A stretch of DNA of 64,000 nucleotides from the NCBI RefSeq assembly GCF_020687825.1, contig NZ_JAJEWP010000002.1, positions 124,001 through 188,000 on the forward strand, given 5' to 3'. The notes below the pieces were generated by a model. It saw nothing but the letters and a program-made list of their open reading frames with translations, ran no database searches and was not told where the DNA came from. Shown here in pieces: positions 30,005 through 37,804 of the stretch (position 1 is its first letter; each line of letters opens with the position of its first letter). The translations under genes and the position numbers were made by a program. This DNA comes from Fluctibacter halophilus. GTDB lineage: Bacteria; Pseudomonadota; Gammaproteobacteria; Enterobacterales; Alteromonadaceae.

Positions 30005-30724
30005 GTGTTGGGTAGTCTTATCAAACGAATTAGCACGTGTGTCTTATTGGCAGGGACGCTGCTAATGTCGACCATGGTGTCGGCCATTACCTTCTACACT
30101 GATGTTGATTTACCCGCCAGCCGGTTGGCGGCCTGGCGTCTTCAGCAGGCACTGTCTTCACTGGGCTATTGTCTTAACGTGGAGCAGTTATCTTCGCGAC
30201 GCAGTTTGCAGATGGCCAACGACAAGCCGGCCGGTGAGTTGGTACGTGTCGCCAGTATTCACACCTTGCAGCCTGAGTTCACTCACAACCTGTTGCGTCT
30301 TGAAGTCCCTACTGTAGAAGTGGGCATCTACCGGATCAAACCCCTCGCACTCATCCCATTGAATGGCCGCTTTGCAATCCCGCAAGGGGCGTTTATTCTG
30401 GCTCAGCGTTACCCACAGGCGATGCAGGTTGATGGCATTGCACGGATGATGGAGTTATTGCGCCGTCAGCGGGTCGACTATGTCTACACCTTGTCCCTGA
30501 CCCAGGATGAAGTTCAGCAACAGATTGGTCTTGACGGACAATGGGTCATTGAATCGGTGGCCAGAATCCCCTTGTATTCCTACCTGAATGTTCGGCACAG
30601 AGCGTTGGTTGGTCCCCTGTCTGAAGCGTTGCGCATAGCTCAGCATCAAGTGGCACCGAGCCCGCTGCCGGCGTTTCCCCAGCAGTGTGGGGCATTGGGC
30701 AGCGTGCCAGCAGATCAATCATAA
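30005..30724 (+). CDS. Periplasmic solute-binding-protein-like protein, function unknown
   Basis: A 239-residue secreted protein starting at GTG (TTG at 30008 is the alternative). Residues 1-27 form a signal peptide (ISTCVLLAGTLLMSTMVSA). The rest (ITFYTDVDLPASRLAAWRLQQAL ... RQRVDYVYTLSLTQDEV) resembles the compact class-3 extracellular solute-binding fold often found as solitary genes in marine gammaproteobacteria. No permease or ATPase is near, so a role in ABC uptake is not supported; sensing or chaperoning is possible. The ribosome site is weak. Its end overlaps the convergent VOC gene by 10 bases. A second gene of the same type lies at 46998-47723. Confidence 0.6.
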   Translation: MLGSLIKRISTCVLLAGTLLMSTMVSAITFYTDVDLPASRLAAWRLQQALSSLGYCLNVEQLSSRRSLQMANDKPAGELVRVASIHTLQPEFTHNLLRLEVPTVEVGIYRIKPLALIPLNGRFAIPQGAFILAQRYPQAMQVDGIARMMELLRRQRVDYVYTLSLTQDEVQQQIGLDGQWVIESVARIPLYSYLNVRHRALVGPLSEALRIAQHQVAPSPLPAFPQQCGALGSVPADQS

Positions 30725-31131
30725 CGATTGCGCTGCTCGGGAATATCACTCAGATATTCGACGAATTCGATTTCAAAGCCATCGGCATCCTCATAATACA
30801 GGTTGCGACGATAGGGATGCGCTGCCCCGCGTTTGCTGGGCTGGAATCCTGCGTCGCTCAGCCTGTCCTCCAGGGCTGAAAGGTTGTTGATCACAAAGGC
30901 AAAGTGGCCCAAGCCGAGACGGTTGCTGGTCAGGTCCCGGTTTTCGCCGCTGCCGTTGCCATTCAGGGTCAGGTAGTGGTTATCGTCTCCCACATGCACC
31001 CAGGGGCGCTCTACGCCATACCAGTCCTGCTCTCCACCGCCACGCACCTGCCAGTGTGGAAAGGCCGCACGGTAAAAGCGCAGGCTGGTTTGAATGTCTG
31101 AAACGACCAGATTCAGGTGTTCTATCATCAT
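30715..31131 (-). CDS. VOC-family (glyoxalase/dioxygenase-like) protein in the SoxR regulon
   Basis: A 138-residue vicinal-oxygen-chelate protein. IEHLNLVVSDIQTSLRFYRAAFP is the first beta-alpha unit with a histidine metal ligand, GLGHFAFVINNL brings the second histidine and YEDADGFEIEFVEYL the glutamate. The family includes glyoxalase I, dioxygenases and thiol transferases, so the reaction cannot be named. GGAGG precedes the ATG-ATG start. The promoter upstream carries a SoxR-type operator and soxR is divergent, so the enzyme probably answers redox-cycling compounds. The only other VOC protein here, at 52261, resembles FosA instead. Confidence 0.82.
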   Translation of the reverse strand: MMIEHLNLVVSDIQTSLRFYRAAFPHWQVRGGGEQDWYGVERPWVHVGDDNHYLTLNGNGSGENRDLTSNRLGLGHFAFVINNLSALEDRLSDAGFQPSKRGAAHPYRRNLYYEDADGFEIEFVEYLSDIPEQRNRYD

Positions 31132-31189
31132 GGCTGTAGCCTCCCTATTTTAGAAACATGGTTGAACGGTATTGGCTGGGAAAGCGGTT

Positions 31190-31246
31190 CAGGGCTTTTT
31201 TAACCCAGCGTTGAAAGCGTCGTTGAAGGGGTGTAGAAGTTGTCAT
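31190..31246 (-). CDS. Possible 18-residue leader peptide upstream of the VOC gene
   Basis: ATG behind AAGGAG (spacing about 7) opens a short frame, MTTSTPLQRRFQRWVKKP, rich in Arg and Lys and ending 58 bases before the VOC start. It lies between the SoxR-type promoter and the VOC gene, so it would be on the same mRNA. Being this short, it could be chance; only the good ribosome site and the position support it. Confidence 0.3.
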
Positions 31247-31276
31247 TTTGGTGCTCCTTGTATTGATTCGGGACTC

Positions 31277-31307
31277 ATGCTAAAACCTAAACTAAAGTTT
31301 AGGTAAA
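31277..31307 (-). promoter_or_regulatory. SoxR-type operator and promoter driving the VOC gene
   Basis: On the minus strand, TTTACC (31307-31302) and TAGCAT (31282-31277) are 19 bases apart. That over-long spacer is typical of MerR/SoxR-activated promoters. The spacer region is a perfect palindrome, ACCTAAACT-AA-AGTTTAGGT on the plus strand (31285-31304). The TTTACC -35 and 19-base spacing match the E. coli soxS promoter as I recall it. soxR starts 41 bases to the right on the other strand. Confidence 0.82.
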
Positions 31308-31347
31308 GTGTTTTTTTGCACTTATTTAATCCCTTTGAGGAGCAATC

Positions 31348-31791
31348 ATGAATGACGGGCTGTTATCGGTAGGGCAGGTTGCCAAGCGCAGTGGAGTAGC
31401 GGTGTCGGCATTGCACTTTTATGAGCGCAAGGGATTGATCAGCAGTTCACGTAATGGGGGTAATCAGCGCCGCTACGGCAAAGATGTATTGAGACGTGTT
31501 GCGATTATTAAAGGGGCCCAGACCATGGGAGTGAGTCTGGAAGAGATTGCTCAGGCGTTTGCGCCACTGCCCAAACATCGTGCACCAAATCCGCAGGAGT
31601 GGGCGCAATTGTCGTCCCGATGGCATAGCCAGTTGTCTGAGCGTATTGATTATCTCAGCCGGTTACGGGATTCGTTGACCGGGTGTATTGGCTGTGGTTG
31701 CCTGTCGATGAAGAACTGCCCTTTGTACAACCCGGAGGACAAACTGGCCGACAAAGGAAGCGGCCCGGTGATCCTCGATCAGCGCAACTGA
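31348..31791 (+). CDS. soxR: Redox-sensitive transcriptional activator SoxR
   Basis: A 147-residue MerR-family regulator. The N-terminal winged helix ([22 protein letters not shown]) and dimer helix are followed by the [2Fe-2S] cluster motif [12 protein letters not shown], with Cys113, 116, 118 and 124 all present. Oxidation of the cluster by redox-active compounds or superoxide switches the bound operator to activation. TGAGGAGCAATC gives a strong ribosome site. No soxS is nearby. The divergent VOC gene, whose promoter has a SoxR-type box, is the evident direct target, as in bacteria where SoxR controls a small regulon without SoxS. Confidence 0.94.
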   Translation: MNDGLLSVGQVAKRSGVAVSALHFYERKGLISSSRNGGNQRRYGKDVLRRVAIIKGAQTMGVSLEEIAQAFAPLPKHRAPNPQEWAQLSSRWHSQLSERIDYLSRLRDSLTGCIGCGCLSMKNCPLYNPEDKLADKGSGPVILDQRN

Positions 31792-31808
31792 ATTGCGCCG
31801 GGACACCG

Positions 31809-32042
31809 CTAGTCTTTGAAAAAGTCGTCCTGCTGTTTGGCCAGCATGGCTTCGATTTCTTCAATATCGACTGGTGGCTTGTCGTTATCACTGCTGTGCT
31901 GACCCGGAATCACTTTCTCTTCAGCCGCCCACTCACCAAGGTCAATGAGTTGGCAGCGTTTGCAACAAAAAGGGCGATAAGGACTGTCAGCATTCCACTG
32001 CACAGCCGTTTGGCAAGTCGGACACTTTACAACGGTGGTCAT
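31809..32042 (-). CDS. yacG: DNA gyrase inhibitor YacG
   Basis: A 77-residue zinc protein with CPTC near the start and FCCKRC, giving the C-x2-C ... C-x3-C zinc site, then the [13 protein letters not shown] block and an acidic tail. E. coli YacG binds GyrB and blocks DNA binding. It follows zapD by 9 bases on the same strand, the usual coaE-zapD-yacG order. Confidence 0.93.
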   Translation of the reverse strand: MTTVVKCPTCQTAVQWNADSPYRPFCCKRCQLIDLGEWAAEEKVIPGQHSSDNDKPPVDIEEIEAMLAKQQDDFFKD

Positions 32043-32051
32043 GATCTATTT

Positions 32052-32804
32052 TCAGCAACTGGCTAATTGAAAGGTAACGTCAGTATCAACCTGGGCACTG
32101 CCATTGGGGTCCGGGGTAAACCACATAAAACGCAATGCATAGCGGTATTTGTTACCGCTCAGCACCGGATAGTAGCCTTTGTCGGTCTGGCTATACACCC
32201 GGATCAGTTCATTCTTGTCATCGGCCACCCCCTGGAAGAAACCATTGGTGGCGGTCAGCTCGGTGAAACGGCCCCGTTCGCGCAAGAAGGACAAGGTTAT
32301 GCCGATGGCTTGCTCGAACAGCTCAAACTCACCGCACCAGCGCTGAATATCCTTATGGATATTGTCATCAGGCTGCTTGAGCCAATAGTGCAGGTTGGGT
32401 AAATCAAAGCTGCAGGTGCCCCCCGGGATTGAGAAGCGTTGACGAATAGAGGCCAGAAACTTGTCGTCTTTGAGGGCCGAGCCAACCCGTTTGGCATTTT
32501 TCAGTTCATCGCGCAAACGCAAAATGCGCTGCAATGTCCCTTGCAATGCCTCGTTGTCAATATTGGGGTGCTGAGACCAGTGGACCAGGTTTTTTTCGTG
32601 GATCTCAATGTCCTTGAGCATATCGTTACGGATATCTAACCGTTCGAGCAAATCGAGCAGGGTGAACAAGGTTTCAAAAAAGTTGATCCGTTGCCAGTCT
32701 TCCTTGGCGTCGAGGCCTTGCTTCAGCTGCTTGAACAGTTGCTCAAGGCGCAGGTAAGTTCTGACCTTTTCATTGAGCGGAAATTCAAATACAGCGTTGG
32801 ACAT
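32052..32804 (-). CDS. zapD: Cell division protein ZapD
   Basis: A 250-residue cytoplasmic protein that bundles FtsZ filaments by binding their C-terminal peptide. The start FEFPLNEKVRTYLRLEQLF and the later PGGTCSFDLPNLHYWL and RLLREN-like helical blocks identify the family (formerly YacF). ATG 32804 follows GGGGAG; the frame itself opens 15 codons further upstream. It lies 52 bases after coaE. With ZapA and FtsZ this window holds two Z-ring stabilisers and their target. Confidence 0.94.
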   Translation of the reverse strand: MSNAVFEFPLNEKVRTYLRLEQLFKQLKQGLDAKEDWQRINFFETLFTLLDLLERLDIRNDMLKDIEIHEKNLVHWSQHPNIDNEALQGTLQRILRLRDELKNAKRVGSALKDDKFLASIRQRFSIPGGTCSFDLPNLHYWLKQPDDNIHKDIQRWCGEFELFEQAIGITLSFLRERGRFTELTATNGFFQGVADDKNELIRVYSQTDKGYYPVLSGNKYRYALRFMWFTPDPNGSAQVDTDVTFQLASC

Positions 32805-32856
32805 GGTAACTCCCCGATTGGCATTCCATGAACTACAACGCAAATCCAATGGGATT

Positions 32857-33471
32857 TCAAGCTTTTGGCTGGTTTTTTAGCAATTTTCGGAAGGTCTGGT
32901 CGAGGGCATCAATCTGTGCGTCGAGCGCATCTGGCCCGGCACTGTTATCGATGACGTAATCTGCTGCTGCCAGGCGCTGCTGACGCGATGCCTGAGCGTC
33001 CATGATAGCCTGGACCTGCTCGGCACTCTGATCATCCCGTGCGGCGGCCCTGGCACGTTGCTGTGCCTCATCCACATCCACTACCAGTACTTTGTCGACC
33101 AGTGAGGTCAGGTTGTTTTCCACCAACAGTGGCACTACCAGCAGGCAGTATGGTGATGATGCCTTTTGCGTCTGTGTGACCATTTGTTCCCTGATCAGTG
33201 GGTGCAGGCATTGGTTGAGCCATTGTTGCTGGTCAGGATTGTCGAACACTTTGGCCCTCAGGGCGCGACGATTCAATGTGCCATCAGGATTGAGAATATC
33301 GGCAGAAAAATGTGCTTCGATTTGGGCCAGGGCAGGTTGTCCGGGCTCCACAACCTGACGGGCAATCACATCGGCATCAATGATGTCGATGCCTCGCTTG
33401 GCAAAGCGATCAGACACCGCGGTTTTGCCACTGCCGATACCGCCTGTCAGACCAACAACAAGCGCACTCAT
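32857..33471 (-). CDS. coaE: Dephospho-CoA kinase
   Basis: A 204-residue P-loop kinase for the last step of coenzyme A synthesis. GLTGGIGSGKTAV is the P-loop (K16), IIDADVIARQVVEPG the substrate-binding block and VVPLLVENNL a later motif. The start at 33471 overlaps the pilD stop by 4 bases; a 20-codon-longer frame upstream lies inside pilD. Size is normal. Confidence 0.95.
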   Translation of the reverse strand: MSALVVGLTGGIGSGKTAVSDRFAKRGIDIIDADVIARQVVEPGQPALAQIEAHFSADILNPDGTLNRRALRAKVFDNPDQQQWLNQCLHPLIREQMVTQTQKASSPYCLLVVPLLVENNLTSLVDKVLVVDVDEAQQRARAAARDDQSAEQVQAIMDAQASRQQRLAAADYVIDNSAGPDALDAQIDALDQTFRKLLKNQPKA

Positions 33472-34349
33472 GGCAGCATCAGGCCCCAATACCAATCCGC
33501 GATGGGCTGGCCATACAACAATGCAATCCACCCGGCGATGGCAAGATAAGGCCCAAACGGGATAGGTTGGCGTTTGTCTTTACCTTTCATCGATAACATC
33601 AGAATGCCCAGCACGGCGCCGACCACAGAGGACAGTAAAATGATCAGGGCCAGGTGTTGCCAACCCATCCATGCGCCCAAAGCAGCGAGCAGTTTGAAAT
33701 CGCCATAGCCCATGCCTTCTTTGCCGGTTAACAGCTTGAACGCCCAATACACCGACCACAAGCTGAGGTAACCGGCGGCGGCGCCGATAATTGCATCCTG
33801 AGGGGTGACAAAGGTGTGATTGAGACTCAGCAGTAAGCCAATCCACAGCAGCGGCAGGGTCAGTTGATCCGGTAACAGCATTTTATCCAGATCGATAAAC
33901 GTCATACTGACCAGTAACCAGGTAAACAGCGCGGCCGTGATGCCCTGCCAGCCAAACCCGAAGTGCCAGGCGGCCCACGCCGACAGCAAGGCAGTCAGTA
34001 GTTCAACGGCGGGATAGCGTGCCGATATCGGCGTTTTACAGGCACTGCATTTGCCACCCAGGGCCAGCCAGCTAATGACTGGAATATTTTCCCAGGCACG
34101 GATCTGATGGCCGCATTTGGGGCAGGTGGAGTCAGGCTTAACCAAGTTATAGGTTGTATCATCCGGCGCATTGGCGGTGTCGTCAGGATGAAAATAGGCA
34201 TGATATTCCCGCTTCCAACTGCGTTCCATCATGATGGGCAGGCGGTGAATGACCACATTCAGAAAACTGCCGATCATCAAACTGACCACAAACACAAAGA
34301 TAACGAAAAAGGCGGGGGATTCTGCCAACAGCACAAAGATTTCCGGCAT
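33468..34349 (-). CDS. pilD: Type IV prepilin peptidase / N-methyltransferase
   Basis: A 293-residue polytopic inner-membrane aspartic protease. It cuts prepilin leaders before the phenylalanine and methylates the new N-terminus. CPKC (76-79) and CSAC (101-104) are the cytoplasmic zinc-cysteine pairs. FIDLD gives the first aspartate region (153/155) and GYGD the second catalytic aspartate (217). GSFLNVVIHRLP is the N-terminal signature. It lies 84 bases after pilC and overlaps coaE. Through its action on pseudopilins it may also serve type II secretion. Confidence 0.95.
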   Translation of the reverse strand: MPEIFVLLAESPAFFVIFVFVVSLMIGSFLNVVIHRLPIMMERSWKREYHAYFHPDDTANAPDDTTYNLVKPDSTCPKCGHQIRAWENIPVISWLALGGKCSACKTPISARYPAVELLTALLSAWAAWHFGFGWQGITAALFTWLLVSMTFIDLDKMLLPDQLTLPLLWIGLLLSLNHTFVTPQDAIIGAAAGYLSLWSVYWAFKLLTGKEGMGYGDFKLLAALGAWMGWQHLALIILLSSVVGAVLGILMLSMKGKDKRQPIPFGPYLAIAGWIALLYGQPIADWYWGLMLP

Positions 34350-34433
34350 GGTGATAGGGTTTCCGAACGATAAACGGGATTAGCTTGCCAGAATTCCTGC
34401 GACAGGAAAACGGCAAGCGGAGAATTTTATGGC

Positions 34434-35645
34434 TTAAACCACATTACCCATCTGGAAGATAGGCAGGTACATGGCAACGATAAGACCACCGATGACCACA
34501 CCCAGGACAGCCATGATCATAGGCTCCAGCAAGCTGGTAAGGCCGTCTACCATGTCGTCCACTTCGGCTTCATAAATGGTGGCGATTTTACTCAGCATAT
34601 CGTCCACCGCACCGGATTCCTCACCGATGGCAATCATCTGGGTGACCATGTCAGGGAACACGCCGGTGGCGCGCATCGCGGTGTTCATCTGCAGACCGCC
34701 AGACACTTCTTTGCGGATAAACAAAATGGCGTCACGGTAGACCGCATTGCCTGATGCACCCGCTGCCGATTCCAGCGCGCCAATCAACGGAACACCGGCC
34801 GCAAAGGTGGTTGACAGGGTTCGGGTGAAACGGGCAATCGACGCTTTTTTCAGAATTTCACCGATGATCGGCAGCTTCAGGATGTTAGCATCGACCTTGT
34901 CACGTAACGCCAGCGAGCGCTTGTGGGCGCGGGCGAACATAAAGCCTGCGCCACCCATCGCCATGGCAATGTAGATACCATAGTCTTGTACGAACCGGGA
35001 TATGCCCAGCACGAACAGGGTAAAGGCAGGAAGCTCAGCACCAAAGCTGCTAAAGATTTCTTCGAACTGCGGTACCACAAAGACCAGCAAAATGGTGGTT
35101 ACGATAAACGCCACAACCAATACCGCGACCGGGTAGAACATGGCCTTTTTGATCTTGGATTTCAGCGCTTCGGCTTTTTCTTTGTAGGTTGCAATACGAT
35201 CATAAATGGTTTCAAGGGCACCTGATTGCTCACCGGTTTCCACCAGATCACAGTACAGATCGTCGAAATGGTCCGGGTGTTTGCGCAGTGCGCTGGAGAG
35301 CGGGTTACCGGCTTTCACTTCATTACTGACTTCGTTGAGCATTTTGCGCATGCTGGTTTTTGCATGGCCCTGGGCAATCATGTCCAGCGACTGGATCAAG
35401 GTCACACCGGCACCGAGCATGGTGGCTATCTGACGGGAGACTACACAAATGTCCGCGGCATTGATTTTTTCCGCCCCTTTGCCAAACAGAGGCTTGCTCA
35501 TTTTTTTGACTTTGGTGGCGGAGACGCCCTGACGACGCAACAAATTCTTTGCTTCGCTGAGGGACGTTGCGCTGATTTCTCCCTTCACGCTTTGGCCCCG
35601 GCGGTCGGCGCCACTCCATATATAGATATCAGGTGTTTTTGCCAT
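34434..35645 (-). CDS. pilC: Type IV pilus inner-membrane platform protein PilC
   Basis: A 403-residue GspF/PilC family protein with two tandem T2SF domains (about 70-190 and 270-395) and three main membrane segments (around 168-190, 220-245, 375-398). ADICVVSRQIATMLGAGVTLIQSL and FTRTLSTTFAAGVPLIGALESAAG are the matched repeats. It anchors the extension and retraction ATPases. It lies directly after pilA, where pilB normally intervenes; no fragment of pilB is left in the 95-base gap. Confidence 0.95.
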   Translation of the reverse strand: MAKTPDIYIWSGADRRGQSVKGEISATSLSEAKNLLRRQGVSATKVKKMSKPLFGKGAEKINAADICVVSRQIATMLGAGVTLIQSLDMIAQGHAKTSMRKMLNEVSNEVKAGNPLSSALRKHPDHFDDLYCDLVETGEQSGALETIYDRIATYKEKAEALKSKIKKAMFYPVAVLVVAFIVTTILLVFVVPQFEEIFSSFGAELPAFTLFVLGISRFVQDYGIYIAMAMGGAGFMFARAHKRSLALRDKVDANILKLPIIGEILKKASIARFTRTLSTTFAAGVPLIGALESAAGASGNAVYRDAILFIRKEVSGGLQMNTAMRATGVFPDMVTQMIAIGEESGAVDDMLSKIATIYEAEVDDMVDGLTSLLEPMIMAVLGVVIGGLIVAMYLPIFQMGNVV

Positions 35646-35679
35646 CGTTCAGCTCTCTGTGAGTTCGGCGGTGAGCGAC

Positions 35680-35709
35680 AAAAAAGCCCAGGCGAGGCTG
35701 GGCTTTTTT
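35680..35709 (-). terminator. Intrinsic terminator between pilA and pilC
   Basis: A 12-base perfect stem (AAAAAAGCCCAG with its complement) and 6-base loop lie about 30 bases after the pilA stop, with a T-tract on the minus strand. It would let pilA be transcribed more heavily than pilC-pilD. Confidence 0.85.
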
Positions 35710-35740
35710 TATTGGGTTGGGTGTTACACCGACCCTGGTA

Positions 35741-36154
35741 TTAACAGATACCTTCTGCTTTACAGGTACCACCGTCAGTCCAGATAACCTGGCCGTTCTG
35801 GAAGTTAGGCGTCAAGGTGTAAGTGAAACCATTGTCGCCAGTTGCAGTCAGCAGAGGCGCTGCCTGGTCCCAGGTCAATGAATCCAGCTCACCGTTAGCA
35901 CCGGCTGCGATGTTCGCAGGAACGCCGTTAGTGGTAGGTGCACAGTTAGCCAGTGCGCCAGTAGATTGGGCACATACTTCGATGGCCGTTTTGTGACCAG
36001 AAGTTGCCAGTACCACTTCACTGAAACGCGCTTTCTCAGTGTAAGTCTGATACGCTGGCAATGCGACGGCTGCCAGGATACCGATGATAGCAACAACGAT
36101 CATCAATTCGATCAGGGTGAAACCCTTGTTGTTAGTTTGTTGAGTCATATTCAT
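35741..36154 (-). CDS. pilA: Major type IV pilin PilA
   Basis: A 137-residue type IVa prepilin. A short positively charged leader ends in glycine before [20 protein letters not shown], with the Glu at mature position 5 that is required for assembly. The hydrophobic helix is followed by a globular domain with four cysteines, the last two ([10 protein letters not shown]) at the C-terminus as a short disulfide loop. PilD, encoded downstream, should process it. GGAG lies 8 bases before the first ATG; ATG two codons later is possible. The surface part is expected to vary between strains. Confidence 0.94.
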   Translation of the reverse strand: MNMTQQTNNKGFTLIELMIVVAIIGILAAVALPAYQTYTEKARFSEVVLATSGHKTAIEVCAQSTGALANCAPTTNGVPANIAAGANGELDSLTWDQAAPLLTATGDNGFTYTLTPNFQNGQVIWTDGGTCKAEGIC

Positions 36155-36263
36155 GATTTTTACTCCGCATGCCCCGTGAAGAACATTTATATTGTTACTG
36201 ACAAATTAATAATTAGGCCAAATTCAATTCGCTGTGTGTTGGCGCTCCGTTGAATTCATATTC

Positions 36264-36291
36264 AGTATAGAGCGAGTTAGCCTAACGACAA
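36264..36291 (-). promoter_or_regulatory. Putative sigma70 promoter of pilA
   Basis: On the minus strand TTGTCG and TATACT are 16 bases apart, about 110 bases before pilA. I looked for a sigma54 element (GG-N10-GC), used by pilA in pseudomonads, and did not find a convincing one. Confidence 0.35.
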
Positions 36292-36345
36292 GTATGCAGG
36301 AACATACCAATGTCTTCGGGCCCAAACAAAATTGCGAACAGAACC

Positions 36346-37191
36346 CTATTTATCAACAATTCTCATCGATAAATCAATAGCTTGAACGTTTTTTGTTAGT
36401 GCACCTGAGGAAATAAAATCTACACCAGTGGTGCGCAATTCCTGTAACCGCTGGTCGGTAATGTTGCCGGAAACCTCCAGCTTACAGCGCCCTTTGGCCA
36501 TTGCAACGGCTTTGTGCAGGTTGTCCAGGGTAAAATTATCCAGCATCACAATATCCGCATTAGCAGCAATCGCCTGGGCTAATTCATCAAGGGTTTCTAC
36601 TTCCACTTCGACCGGTTTGCCGGGATTCAGTTGACGGGCTTGAGTAACCGCTGCATCGATTGAGCCACACGCCATGATGTGATTCTCTTTGATCAAATAG
36701 GCATCGTACAAGCCGACCCGATGGTTCTGCCCACCGCCACAGCGCACTGCGTGCTTTTGCGCCATGCGCATTCCTGGCAGGGTCTTGCGGGTATCCAGCA
36801 GGGTAATACCGCTACCGTCCAGCAGCTTGACATAGGCGGCAGTCTGGGTCGCTGTGGCCGACAAGGTTTGCAAATAGTTCAGCGCGGTGCGCTCTGCGGT
36901 CAGGATGTGGCGCGCGCTGCCGGTGACAGTAAATAAGGTGTCGTTGGCCGCCAGAGCATCGCCGTCATTGGCCTGCCACTGGATGTCGAGTGTATCGTCA
37001 ATCAGTTCAAAACTGGCGGTGGCCCAGGCCTGACCGGCCAGAATGCAAGGCTCCCGGGTGATGACCCGTGCCGTGACGGTATGCTGCGCAGGAATGAGCT
37101 GGGCGGTGATATCGGCACCGGGTTCAAGGGTGCCGCCAAGATCTTCAAGTAAGGCCTGTGTGACCTCGTTTCGTATCGCTTCTGATTGCAT
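36346..37191 (-). CDS. nadC: Nicotinate-nucleotide pyrophosphorylase (carboxylating)
   Basis: A 281-residue quinolinate phosphoribosyltransferase of de novo NAD synthesis. Diagnostic blocks are LTAERTALNYLQTLS, LLDTRKTLPGMRMAQKHAVRCGGGQNHRVGL split around the active site, and the C-terminal VEVEVETLDEL and DMLDNF-type strands (here IVMLDNFTL) with VEVSGNI-like KLEVSGNITDQRL. It starts 20 bases after the retropepsin gene's stop and is not part of the pilA unit. nadC divergent or close to ampD is usual in gammaproteobacteria. Confidence 0.96.
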   Translation of the reverse strand: MQSEAIRNEVTQALLEDLGGTLEPGADITAQLIPAQHTVTARVITREPCILAGQAWATASFELIDDTLDIQWQANDGDALAANDTLFTVTGSARHILTAERTALNYLQTLSATATQTAAYVKLLDGSGITLLDTRKTLPGMRMAQKHAVRCGGGQNHRVGLYDAYLIKENHIMACGSIDAAVTQARQLNPGKPVEVEVETLDELAQAIAANADIVMLDNFTLDNLHKAVAMAKGRCKLEVSGNITDQRLQELRTTGVDFISSGALTKNVQAIDLSMRIVDK

Positions 37192-37212
37192 GTGTTGTCT
37201 TTTTAAAGTGAA

Positions 37213-37737
37213 TTAGCGGCTGCGTAACGTCAGCCATTTGCCTTGTTGGGTGAATTCTAATTGTCTCAGGGCACTCATTCCCAGCAAAATTTCATCACTG
37301 TTTATTGCGGGGTTAAGGTGCGCATCAATATCGTTGAGCTGCAAATCGCCAATGGCGAGTCGATCAATGTGCGTACTGGCTACGGTGATCTGCCCATTGG
37401 CGGTGTTGACGCGGTAGCGAGGGCCGGCGTTCAATCCCAGTCGAGCAGCCAGATGGGCAGGGATAGAGACATTGGTGGCGCCAGTATCCAATAAGAAGGT
37501 GACTGGCTGGCCATTGATGGTGCCACTGGTCACATAGTGTCCGTAGCGGTTCTGCTCCAGTGTGACTTCCACTGCCGAGCCACGGTAAACCGATTGGGGG
37601 GATGCGTTGGGATTAACCTGACGTTCGAGCAGATCATCGAACACCATGGCAAGCAGGGCCAGGCCACTCAGCCAGGCCAATATTATCATCCATTTGCCCA
37701 TACCACGCTCGCCATTGTCGCCGGACTGGTCATTCAT
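37213..37737 (-). CDS. Membrane-anchored retropepsin-like aspartic protease
   Basis: About 174 residues. One membrane segment (about 16-33, WMIILAWLSGLALLAMVF) is followed by a periplasmic clan AA domain with the catalytic FLLDTGATNVSIP (Asp84), and the second-strand EILLGMSALRQLEF. Such single-domain enzymes work as homodimers like retroviral protease. The frame opens at a TTG (37767); ATG at 37746 and 37737 are both possible and the latter is used because it gives the family's usual short N-tail. It lies upstream of nadC on the same strand, 67 bases from the divergent ampD. Substrates are unknown. Confidence 0.82.
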   Translation of the reverse strand: MNDQSGDNGERGMGKWMIILAWLSGLALLAMVFDDLLERQVNPNASPQSVYRGSAVEVTLEQNRYGHYVTSGTINGQPVTFLLDTGATNVSIPAHLAARLGLNAGPRYRVNTANGQITVASTHIDRLAIGDLQLNDIDAHLNPAINSDEILLGMSALRQLEFTQQGKWLTLRSR

Positions 37738-37804
37738 GCGTATCATTTCCCGCGTTTTTTTGGTCAAATAGCCACATGCTCAATGACCGGTTGTAGTTAC
37801 TGCT

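Noticed and set aside
36155-36345. Sigma54 promoter for pilA
   Set aside because: A TTGGCC was found but there is no GC at the -12 position with correct spacing.
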